Assembly: GCA_015680685.1 (NCBI GenBank)
Contig: MNCI01026219.1
Coordinates: 862,522 to 926,521, forward strand
Source: Gnetum montanum
Taxonomy: Eukaryota > Streptophyta > Gnetopsida > Gnetales > Gnetaceae
Direction of reading: 5' to 3'
DNA: 64,000 nt
The stretch's first letter is position 1, and each line of letters starts with the position of its first letter. Of the stretch, positions 12,033-22,016 are shown one piece after another. A program made the position numbers and the translations under genes. The notes under the pieces were generated by a model. The model searched no databases. It saw only the letters and a program-made list of their open reading frames with translations, and had not been told where the DNA came from.

Positions 12033-12192
12033 TAAATAAAAACTCATCCTTGAGGTATAAGGAGAACAAGCTTCATTGATTACACAGTGGATAGGTATGG
12101 GATTAATAACTGGAAAAAGAAATGGACTAATGCCACAGTGTGGGAAGACACAACATAGAGAGAAACATACTACAACTACAAAAATGTGGAAC

Positions 12193-14979
12193 TCATGTAA
12201 TTCCTGGTGGTGGTGGCACCTCCATGGGTGCTTTCCCTTTGTCACATGCTTCAAGCTTTGAAGGTTGATGATGCTGAAGAATAGCCTAGAGCTTCTCCTC
12301 TTAGGTCTGAGGGTCTTGTGCCATCCATGTTGATGCTCCGATGTTTGATGGAGTTGGCACTTCCCACGGACAGGGTAGTTGCGGAAACATCTGATTAGCC
12401 TTGACATACCATGCCACGAACACCCATTGTTCCTCTTCATAGGCTCTAGCTTTGTCTTTGTATTTGTGAAGCTCTGTTAGCCATTGATCCAAGTCGGTTG
12501 CAACATCTTTTTGTCCTTGGTAGCTTTCTTTTACCACCGCAAGTTCAGAATTTGCAACATCTAGTTTTTCAACCAACTTCTTTCGCTCTGCAAATTCTGC
12601 TTCATATTTAATGTGGGTGGAAGCTACCTGCTGCTCGAGCTCTGACCTCAGGTGCCCTACTGTTAACATGGCCAGGTTGGCATATCAAAGGTTTGTCAAC
12701 TCCATGTATTCAGTCAAGTCTTGGATCTACAGGTCCCGGTTATTAATTTCTGCTTGGTGGGTGAAGGCATAAGTATGCAATATGGCCCCCCAATCAGTGT
12801 GCTGGGCACTGATGTTGTTGATTTGAGCCTTGGCCATATGGATCTCCTTCTCCAAGATTTTTTTGTACATCCCCACCTAATCAAGAAAATTCTCCTTCAG
12901 CTTCTCATGTCTTTTAGCATCATTTTTCCATGTGCTTATCTCAATTGTTGATTTTTGTCGAATAGCGCATACCTCCTCCATTGAGAGGGTTCAGTTCTCT
13001 TTGGCTAAATGGCTTACATCCCGGTTGACTCGAATGAACTGTTCTTAGAACTGATGAAAGTGTTCATTGAGAACATTCTTTTGTTTTTCCACAAAGGTCA
13101 ACCAGAGGTTATCCACAACCAATTTATTATTCTCTTATTCTAAAGCCCTAAGTGCCTTAAGATGTGCATGTGTTTATGCCTTTGCTGCAGAGGCATCCCA
13201 AGTGGCCATCTCCTTTTCTTCTGCCACCTTTTTATTTTCTATAATTAACTTTGTTAATTGCTCAATTCTAAATATTTCTAGCTGGTCTATGGGAGCAAAT
13301 TGCAAAGGATCCTGCTATTCTGCCTCTAAGGTTACAAGCTGCTCTTGTAGTTTCTACACTTCAGCTTCAGCATGCTCGGCCCTTACTTTGGATATGACCA
13401 GCTTCCCCTTTGTGGAAATGAGGTCTGATTGAATTGCTGTTACATCCTGGGGGATGTCAAACAGAGATGTCAAAACTTTTCCTATTTGAAGCAATCTATC
13501 CAATGCATCCTCATGTTTCGCAGGAGTCATTGAGGTCCCGGAAAGAGTTTGAGCATCTCGTGCTCTTGAAAGATTTGCTGGTGGCACAAACGGCATGTTA
13601 AAGGACTCTTTGATGTGGTCAGCGACCAGTTCAGTAGCTCTCGTGGCATCCTGGTATTGCATGACCACCACAATGGCCCCTTCACCAGTCTCTAACTGCA
13701 CTTGAAAAGATGCCACGTTTTCAGAGATTTGTTGTGACCATCTGCTTTCCCCTCCTCTGATTTGCATTGATAACTCATCCCGTGTGCAATCTACTAAAAT
13801 AGTAGGCTGTTTGACATCATCGATGACATGGAAGAGGTTTGCATCATCACAACCTTGCCAACTAACCTTCTCAATGATAGCCCTAAGATGGTTCATCGAT
13901 GGTCTGTAGTCTTGCGGCGACGACTGATCCTGGCCTGTGCTGGGTCCTGCTTCTTGTTGTTGGCTAGGACTTGTGGTTGGAGGTTGACTGGGTCCTGCAA
14001 GTTGAGTTGTAGGTGATCTAGTCATCTGTTCTTCTTCTTCATCTGGTCCCAACTCTTTGCCAATGCTCTTTCTTGGAGCTAGCGCCTTTAATAACTTAGC
14101 ATTAGAAGCATTATGGGCCTTTCAGAGGACGTCATTTGTGTATCCCCAAATACCAGCCTGTTGGCACAGTTTTCTAATAAGGCAGGGAAAAGGGAGTGCC
14201 ATATTCCCTAAATTCCATTCTTTGAATTGCCTTAGGATCTTTGTCAAATATAGATGGGGAAGGTTAGCATTAATATTTTCCATCAACACTGCACATCCTC
14301 TCGCCGCATACATTGATATTCTTTTCAAACCTTTAGTGGGGAAGAGGTGATAGGTTTTGATTTTGAAATAAACCCGCTCTTCCGTTGTCAGCTTACCAAA
14401 AGTTTTATCTCTGCCATAAGCCTTCTCTAACCAATCCTTTCGCACATCATGGTTTGATCGGGTAGATAACCAAGCAACATGGGAGCCTGAATTCAGAAGG
14501 TTTAATACTTCCAAAATTTCTTGCATAGAAAAATCTACTGTCACACCACCGATGTTAATCGTGGTGCCTTGTTCCTTATTGTGCCAGAATAGGTACGTTT
14601 CACCTAAGTACCAGGCACCATTTTCAAAGAGGACAGGACATAAGAGAGACCCTTTAAGGTGATCCCTAATAGCCTCAGGAGTGAACTCTACAAAAGATTC
14701 AAAGTTAAGTTCCACAATTACCACAGTGAATGTGGACTTCTCATGTATAGCCTGAACACACTCCGGGGGCAACGTGAGTTGTTTTCTCGGTTTAGGCATA
14801 GTAGAAACTCCTCCTTCTGCTTGCCTGGATCATCTGGTAGGAGGTTCTTCTTGATAGATACTAAATGAGTACATCTCCTATTCGGTATGTTGTACAGCAA
14901 GACCTTGCCTTCTACCTCTCCTAGGTTGTTTCACTCCACCTTGGATAGGACCCTCCTGCTGTGAACGTTTCGGGGCCAT
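12193..14979 (-). pseudogene. Element B ORF2: PF20167-like plant transposon domain plus long helical/coiled-coil region
   Basis: One reading frame of 929 codons runs from ATG 14979 (MAPKRSQQEG, basic start) to TGA 12193 without any frameshift. It is broken by 14 internal stops, each one C-to-T change from a Gln or Arg codon. Residues 61-285 (14799-14125) form a globular part. Motifs there include FESFVEFTPEAIRDHLKG, WYLGETYLFW, a GVTVDFSMQEILEVL segment, and an end reading LPFPCLIRKLCQQAG. That end recalls the 'putative plant transposon protein domain' (PF20167) or plant-mobile-domain style proteins; this match is from memory and tentative. Then comes an acidic, Pro/Ser/Gln-rich linker (about 14020-13900). 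A roughly 500-residue Glu/Lys/Gln-rich, probably coiled-coil part follows (about 13600-12350), ending with a proline-rich tail. It has no RT, integrase or nuclease signature. A captured structural or env-position protein is possible, but the function is unknown. A divergent copy starts at 42829. Confidence 0.8.
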
Positions 14980-15439
14980 CTACAATCACATGGGCCAAAC
15001 GTTAGTAAGGTTATTTTCAAATTCAAGTTATACCTTACTACATGCCTTTAATTGAAGATCTTATGTTATCGTGTGATCGTGCCCGAAAATTATAATGATG
15101 GGTCCAATGACTTAGGTGGGTTTCATTGTTAATCTCCATGTGTACTTAAGGGTCATATAATGTTTGGCATAATTTTCCTAAGTGTTAGTATTAATTACCC
15201 TAATTGATTTCCTTTGGGTGATGAAAAACTTCAAAAAATTTAGGCACTTTTTGGCAAGTGTCTCTCCCCCACGATTGAACTGAACACTCTAGGTTAAAGC
15301 AGGTTCAAACGAAATTAAAATTGGAGTACCAGCACGTGAGATATAAGTGTAAAAGCAAGGGTCACACAATCGCAAGTCACAGAGAAAAAATTCAAAAATT
15401 CTCCCCGCTTAAATGGCCAAATGATGCTAAGTGTTGTAG

Positions 15440-15545
15440 TGGGGGTTCCTATTTATAGGTAAATAGGACGCAATACTGCGTACAGTACATCGCGTATGCG
15501 ATATCTCGTGGGATGTGATATCGCGTACGCGATATCTCGTCCCAA
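15440..15545 (-). promoter_or_regulatory. Internal U3-like promoter of element B upstream of ORF2
   Basis: The minus strand has a TATA box CCTATAAATAGG at 15459-15448, directly preceded by two palindromic modules. One is the perfect 20-bp palindrome GATATCGCGTACGCGATATC at 15517-15536, and the other is a near copy at about 15488-15505 (CGCGTATGCGATATC). The same modules sit upstream of the LTR TATA boxes (about 11925-12000 and 19390-19500). The ORF2 start is 469 bp downstream, across a gene-free leader (14980-15447). The sequence after the TATA box does not match the LTR R-U5, so this is not simply a nested LTR. Promoter activity is inferred. Confidence 0.65.
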
Positions 15546-16962
15546 CGAATGTGAGACACCTAAAAAAGACCAAATTTTTAATGATTTTCTTGAAATTAAT
15601 GGTGTAAATTGAGAACATTGTCAAGTATTAATATATTCAAGCGTAATTACATGAATTTGAGAGGCACTTTGAATGATAATGATGTGAATTTAGCAATTAA
15701 AAATTTGTCGGTTATGAAGAAAAGGGAATGTAATGGTACATTGGAACGTTAAAATTGTGAGGGATAATAATATGGAAAGAAAATTATGAAAACTAAGCTG
15801 AGGGTAAGAAATTGTGTGTTCTAGCTAGAAAATTAATGAAGATTACAACAAAATTACACAAGTGGGTCCTCCCCAAAGAAGGTTTCAACCTATTATGCCC
15901 TTTTGTAATAACACTTAAAGTGTCCGTGGGCACTAGAAGGGTTAGATGTAATCCGCACTAACTCCACAAAACACACACATGTAAATATCACTAGAATGAG
16001 ATGAAAATCCTATGCTACAGGGGACACGAGCTACAATTACATGAACAGTGAGATGAAATGAACTATAGAAGGGATCGTAGAGATTGGGACATAAGGTGAC
16101 TGACCCAGGGCACAATGAATCCTGCGTGTAAAGCATGATTAAGGTGTCATTAACCCATCATTCCAAGATCAAGACCAAGTCCATCATTCTATCAGTGATA
16201 TCACATCATTTCATTCCATGATGAATAACTATGAGAGTATCATAACAACAAGGCGTATGATCACTTGGCGTTTAGTACAAGGGAGGAGTGATTTTTGTTT
16301 TATGGCACTTCTTTTTTTTTTTTTTTTCACTTTACTGAATCTAGAGAAGCCACCAACCATCAGGCATGAGTGCATGTCTTTCTAGTGGGACCCCCTAGAA
16401 CAGCGTTTGATTTTTGAGTGCCCTTTTGATTACTCTTACTCCCATTTTTCTTTAGATCTACAAGGATCTTAGTACAACCATATTGCATGATAACTCCCAC
16501 AGATGTCAGCAATGAGAATCCATAAGTCCCCTTGATGTCACACCCTAATCATTTCCTCTTGCTCCATCCTTCTTCATTCTGGGTACAATGAACACAAAAT
16601 TAATTTAAAGTTTTAGAAATTTCAAGAATATCACTGTACCCTTGAANGTACTTATCACCTTGGATTTCACACACTTTATAATAAACACAGTGGGGCACTT
16701 CATACGATGTAGTTCCTGGATAATGAGTTGACCTACTATGATGTTTAGGACTATTAGATGGTATGCAAGGATTGGGCTGATGCCTTCCATGGTTGTGTTC
16801 ATTGGGTCGTATGGTTGTTGGAGTGTAAGTTGGTGGCCCTGATGAAGTTACATGAGGCATTGGGTTCGAAGGTAAGGGTGCACCACATTGTGGGACTTGT
16901 GCTGGGTTGGAAGATGCAGTGGCCTCAGAGTTATGTTGTCCCTTCCTACGGCTATGTTTAAA
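15546..16962 (-). other. Gene-free spacer of element B
   Basis: No coding frame with recognisable content lies between gag and the internal promoter. It includes a 15-nt T run near 16312-16326 and one N at 16647. Nothing else stands out. Confidence 0.5.
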
Positions 16963-18449
16963 TCAAGGATGCCTTTGATGTTGAGGAGGCTCTTCACTGC
17001 TGTTAGTAGCAGCAGCACAAGTGTTGTTCATGGGTTGCGATGGTACAAATACCTTAGGAATAGTTGGTGGCATTGTGGAAGGAGGGAAAGGATTAGAATG
17101 TTGAAAGTTAGGAGGAGTATAAGATGCATAAGGTGGTGTTTGTGTTGGAGGTATGGGTTGATAGTATTGTGGAGAATCGTATTCTGGTGAGATAGAATAT
17201 GGTGGCCCAAATGGAGGAATAGGATGTTGAATGTGATAAGCATTCGAATTCGGAAAATGTGAAGGATGCCTCCAGTCTAAGGATGGTCTCCCCCACGACT
17301 GGGATTGTTTCCACTGTGATTGAACACAGTACCTCTGTACGAACTCTAGATGTAACATGTTTCCCCAATGCTCATGTAGATGTAACAATATTGGGCATTG
17401 GCCCTTGGGGTGATCGTACAGGCATATGTTGCATTCATACGTAGGATTGGCAGTTGAGCACTTATTCCCTTTATTCTTTTTCTCCGAATGTCTACTATTT
17501 TGTCCTGCTTCTTGGGTTGTCAAAAATATATCTCCAATGGTGTCGATATATTCTCCACACTTTTGATTTATCCATTCCAACATCTTATTGATCTTTGCCT
17601 CCGCTTCTTCTAACGATTGTTGTACTGGCAAAGATGATGTTTCCACCTTGAAATTTGTTGATCTCTCCTTGTTATGATCAGGGACCTTTGTTAAGTTGAT
17701 ATTTTGGTCCCTTTGATGTTTTTCAACACTCTCCCATCTAGCTAATTCTCCTTCTTCTTTTGCAACCCACTTAATAAGCTCTTGGATTTGATGGATTTGT
17801 AGGTTGTATAGTTGACCTCGGGCATACGTTCCTAAGGTCTCTCTTGTTGCATTANATAATATCTTTCTAAGGCCATGTCCAAGGGTTCATGTTTTTCTTG
17901 TTTCCACTCTTGGATTTGTTTCCTCAAGGCTGACACTCTTGCGTAGGTTTGATATTTTTTGTTAAAGACCTCTACCATTGTTGACTAGCGTCGTATTGAA
18001 TTTGGTTTTAACAATCTATACCATACTTTAGCTTGGTCAACAAGTGTCATTGGAAAGAGCTTTAGTTTTTGCCAACTGTTATCAATGTTATTCCATGTGC
18101 AGGCATCGTAGAAGGCTAGTAAATGTTGATGCGGATCTAAGTCATAGCCTCCTGAAAATTTGGGAAAGTTATTTAAATCGAGCTTGGGTAGACAGATCTC
18201 TTTATGATGCCTACGTGGGATTTGAATGGCCTCTTATATTTGTGTTAAGATTGTAGTGGCTAGTGGGGGTTCATCATCATCGGGTAAGTTAGGCTTTCAT
18301 GCATTGTGATGACGTTGTTTTTGATCATGCTTATAGGAAACTCCCACTTCAGGTTGTATACTCCAACCTTCATCATCATATAGTTCGTTGGTTCTCCAAT
18401 GAACTTTCTCACTAAGTGTGGCGTTATTATCATCTTGTAGGAGAGGCAT
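16963..18449 (-). pseudogene. gag: Element B gag (nearly complete)
   Basis: It starts at ATG 18449 (MPLLQDDNNATLSEK) and ends at the stop at 16963, about 495 codons. A capsid domain spans about 18160-17700, with FPKFSGGYDLDPHQHLLAFY, LVDQAKVWYRLLKPNSIRR, VFNKKYQTYARVSALRKQI and TLGTYARGQLYNLQ. A knuckle CNICLYDHPKGQC follows at about 17440-17402, then a long Pro/Tyr/Ser-rich tail. Defects are few: three stops in the N-terminal half (two before the capsid domain, one TAG after NSIRR) and a two-base frame change exactly at the ambiguous base 17855, which may be an assembly error. Gag would form the particle that packages element RNA. The capsid and knuckle match element A gag. Confidence 0.85.
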
Positions 18450-18564
18450 TGTTGTGTGTGAATTTAGGCATGACTTTTTATAATTATTATTTTTTGAAAG
18501 ATATATCGTTAAGTCCTTTATAGCGACCTTGTATGATATAACTAATCTAGATAACTAGCACCAT

Positions 18565-18581
18565 CCCTGGCAACGACGCCA
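18565..18581 (-). other. Primer binding site of element B
   Basis: Minus strand TGGCGTCGTTGCCAGGG, one base (T) from the LTR terminus CTCATCA. It is close to the tRNA-Asp-type PBS of Athila-like elements. Elements A and I have the same spacing and similar sites. Confidence 0.85.
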
Positions 18582-18582
18582 A

Positions 18583-19524
18583 TGATGAGTGATGAGGTAC
18601 CCCTACACTCAACCATACAAAATGAGCATTGCACGCGTGATCAGGTCGAACTCCATAGATGGACTAGTTGTGGCACCTAGATAGTTAGCCTTAGGTCGCA
18701 GTTCGCTATCTTCCCACCTAGACTAGTATTGCATATGTCATGTATGGTTTAGTCTAGATGAGGTGTATGATGTGTTTCCTAATCTACGCTACTCCTGAAG
18801 GTAGTGGAAAATAATATTAATTAATCTAAGCTAGGAGGAAAAGGGTAAGAAAATCTAATCTAGCCTAAGTGCGATGAGCAACCAATTCCTTGATCAACTG
18901 TACACATCTTGGACCTCGTGCATGACTACCACTGGGACTACCAACCATAGATCCTAGGTATGCCACTGGGATTACCAAGCACAGATCCCAATTACACCAC
19001 TGGGTTACCAAGCGTAGATCCTAGCTACACCACTAGGCTACCAAGTAGTCACACTTAAATGCTCATAATCAAGTCGTACTCGTTCCGTGTTCTAGGAGTT
19101 TAAGGGTGAGAGAGAGAAAATAGTAAATAACATTAAATAAATAATAGATAAATAAATAACAAAGTGAATGCTACAATGATAAAGTAATCTCGATCTTTAT
19201 TACCGGTCATGTGCATGTCAAAGTACGGCACACTCGAATAAAGACACTGTACAATTACATTCACCACATTGTGGGTAGACACGGGAAAAAAATCTAACTC
19301 TGGAGGGATCAAACTACCAGAGCTTTGCTACTCTAAAAATGGGATGGGAAATGAGGGGAGTGCCGCCTCTTATTTATAGATATGGTGGCAGACTGCGATA
19401 TCACATACGTGATATCATAGGGAAGACACGATATCGCGTACGCAATATCACGGGGGATGCAATATTGTGGTGGATGCGATATCGCATACGCGATATCGCG
19501 GTCTATGTGAATCGTGTCTCATCA
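18583..19524 (-). repeat. 5' LTR of element B (right copy)
   Basis: It starts TGATGAGTGATGAGGTACC and ends CGTGTCTCATCA, followed by ATAGG. It contains the 33-35-bp tandem units at about 18923-19050, the AATAAAGATCGAGATTAC region (minus strand) near 19188-19205, and a TATA box at 19369-19378. About 120 bp of U3 is made of at least three GATATC/GCGTACGC modules (19390-19500). This LTR would drive the genomic transcript leftward through gag. Confidence 0.93.
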
Positions 19525-19529
19525 ATAGG
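19525..19529. repeat. Target site duplication ATAGG (right copy) of element B
   Basis: It matches 11106-11110 exactly. Confidence 0.92.
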
Positions 19530-20461
19530 TGTGATAGAATTGGAGTAATTTTACAAGGCTTTCAAAGGGGAATTAGATGGATTACCATCAATGAGAAATG
19601 TTCAATACAAAATTGAATTTATTCATGATGTTATCATTCAAAATAAAAGGGCATACCATATGGAACTAAATCAATGGACCAAATTACAAAGGCAAGTAGA
19701 TGAGTTACCAACAAATGGCTTCATGAGAAAATATATTTCACATTATATAGTTCTAGTAGTGCTTGTGCCAAAGAAATATAATAAAGAATAGAGGATGTGC
19801 ATCAATTCTAGGGTAGGATAATAGTGAAGTATAGGTTTTCTATTCTAAGTATGGATGATATCCTTGATATCCTTACCAATGCATATTTTTTGAGAAAAAT
19901 TGATTTGAAGAGTGGATACCATTAAATTTGGATTACACCTTGTGATGAATGGAAGATAACACTCAAAACATTAGATGAAATATTTAAGTGGTTGGTGATG
20001 CCATTTAGGCTCACAAATGAACCTACTACATTGATGAGGTTGATGCAAGATGTACTTAAGGAATTGATTGATAGGAATCATATTATCTTCTATGATTATA
20101 TGTTGGTATAAAACTCTAATGAGAAGGAGCACTTAGATAACTTAAGGAGAGAGTGTGTGAAAGTGGAAAATATACATTTGGTGATCAATGTGAAGAAGAC
20201 TCATTTCTTCAAAAGAAAGATTGCATATTTGGAATATGTGATTTCTAAAAATTAAATTTGGATGAAAGCTATTAAGGTGAGGGCTATTAGAAATTTGCCA
20301 ACATCTAAAAATATTAGGGAGTTAAGATCATTTCTAAATTTAGTAGGCATTTATAGAAGCTTCATAAAAAATATCAGTGGTATTTCATGACCTATTTTTT
20401 ATTTTCTTAAGAAGAATTAAGATTTCAAGTAGGGTGATGAGACTTTAATGAGCTTTAACTT
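19530..20461 (+). pseudogene. Chromovirus E reverse transcriptase, second part
   Basis: It continues the pol interrupted at 11105. The pre-RT segment has the LPSMRNVQYKIEFIHD pattern. RT fingers follow (QWTKLQRQVDELPTNGFMR, VVLVPKKYNKE), then KIDLKSGYH at about 19901-19925, DEWKITLKTLDEIFKWLVMP at about 19951-20010, and AYLEYVISKN near 20224-20255. The catalytic box reads FYDYML at about 20088-20105, so the second Asp of YxDD is lost. The thumb region IRELRSFLNLVGIYRSFIKN follows near 20310-20370. It stops at 20461, where the LTR of element D begins. The RNase H and integrase parts are not found to the right. Confidence 0.82.
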
Positions 20462-22016
20462 TGAAACACCATCAATTTTGGGCTCTCATGATTTAGCATA
20501 GTCCTGAAACCTAGGTGAAACCTCTCCAAGTGTGGTGTTATGCTAGGCTGCACAGATCACATGGAACCTCATAATTCCAAACACCTACAAAGTTCTCTCT
20601 GGGCTTGTCTACTACGTTCCTTAACATAGTCAATGTAGCACTCAGTTGCAAGGCCAATTTGCACAAATGGAGCATTAGGGGTGGACCATACAGTTCGACA
20701 AATTTTCTATCATCTGGGCTATCCTAGTTGTCGATCCATCCAAGTACCAAGCTAGGAGCTACCAAAAGTGTTCAGGATTGACAAAAAGTTTGCAAAATTT
20801 TCTATTTTTGACCTATTACGCTATGCTATGCTACACCGCCTAAATAGTGTAGCAAGCTATGAGATGCTGAAATTTTCCCAAGTGGTGGGCCAGATGTAGA
20901 AGGTGCATTTGGTAGTTCTTTGGTTTCCAAGGATGCCTATCCTGCTGCATCCTCGGAGTATGATCAGCGTGGCATGGAAAAATAAGGCAAGTTTCAAAAA
21001 ATTCATCCCAATTTGGATGCTATGTTGTTCTATGTTGCATAGCATAGCAAGGTGCTAGTGTACTAAAATCTTCCCTCAAGTTGTCTTGACATGAAAAATG
21101 CATTTGACCATTCTTCAACCTCCAAGGTTGCTTGTCCCACTTGGCCCTTAGAATATGAACAAGGTTCCATTGCAGAGCATTGTAGGTTAAGTTAAAATTT
21201 GTCCAAAATTAGATGCTACACTACATAGCGTAGCATAACATAGCAGACATATCAAGGTCAAAAGTGTCTCAAGAATGAAACTAAGAGGTCATAGGCTCTT
21301 TTGGCATGAAAAGCATGATTTCCAATTGTTGAAGTTGCTTCCCTTGCTAAGTCTCAAAGTGGTGCTCTTAGTTCTGAAAAAAATTTATTCATAAAGGTGT
21401 GCTACGCTGTGTAGCATAGCACAACGTAGGAGGCTAGTGTCTATGCTACTTGGCTACGTTGGATAGCGTAGACAACATAACACTTGAGAAGAAGGCTCGG
21501 AACATCTCTAGAAGTTCTAGAACTCATTGTCAATGGTCATTTCTACTCCAACATCTTCTCAATATCCAAAATTAGTAGTTTTCTTTGTTTGTTGCACCGC
21601 TTGTTGATCCCCAAAAGTTGTCCTTATGCTTGATCCTACTCGAAAGAGAAGGGAAGACGTAGTCTCAGAATGTAGGTTCCAATTTGCATTTTTTCTAGAT
21701 ACTCTTGTAAAGATAAGGTAGTTTTAGATTTTAGCACATGTAGTTTGGGCAATGTGGTCATAGTTGGATAGATGTTCTTGTTCTTGTTCTTGTTCCATTC
21801 AAAGTAGCACATTGGCGTAGCACCACACTTTTAGCATAGCACACCAACTTGGCATATCCACAATTGCGATACATGGGACCCAAGACACGTGGCACCAAAA
21901 CCATATCTTTCCTCCCCAATCCTAGCTCTATAGATACCCCAGTAAATGACATTCTAAGGGTTGGCTTTTGCATAGGGCTTCAGGAGAAGATTGGTGAGTA
22001 GAAGGTTGATGAGCGA
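20462..22016 (+). repeat. LTR D, left part (interrupted by element C)
   Basis: It starts TGAAACACCATCAATTTTGGG, clearly related to the element C LTR start TGAAACACCACTAATTTTGG. From about 20810 to 21850 it is full of palindromic words of the TAGCATAGC / GCTATGCTA type, forming a U3-like repeat zone. A TATA-like CTATAGATACC lies near 21928-21938. Element C is inserted after 22016, and the LTR seems to continue at 31746. No coding sequence is seen. Confidence 0.7.
22012..22016. repeat. Target site duplication AGCGA (left copy) of element C
   Basis: AGCGA directly precedes the LTR start TGAAACACC and is repeated at 31741-31745. Confidence 0.92.

Larger units (their letters stand above)
11111..19524 (-). 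mobile_element. Element B: complete non-autonomous LTR retrotransposon with gag and ORF2
   Basis: An 8.4-kb element with two similar LTRs (910 and 942 bp), 5-bp target duplications (ATAGG), a PBS next to the right LTR and a polypurine tract next to the left LTR. It therefore reads on the minus strand. The internal 6.56 kb holds gag (18449-16963), a gene-free spacer with an internal U3-like promoter (about 15545-15440), and a long second ORF (14979-12193). No RT, RNase H or integrase can be found on either strand, so mobilisation must have used proteins from another element. Element A, which shares LTR, PBS and gag features, is a plausible type of helper. The element sits inside the chromovirus E pol. 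Layout and boundaries are seen directly; the helper relation is inferred. Confidence 0.92.

Noticed and set aside
12721-13432. Plus-strand frames opposite ORF2
   Set aside because: They are shadows of the minus-strand ORF2, which shows domain-like sequence and a homologous copy elsewhere.
15427-15624. Nested solo LTR inside element B
   Set aside because: The palindromes and TATA box recall an LTR, but neither TG/CA ends nor a target duplication can be found and the downstream sequence differs from the LTR R-U5.
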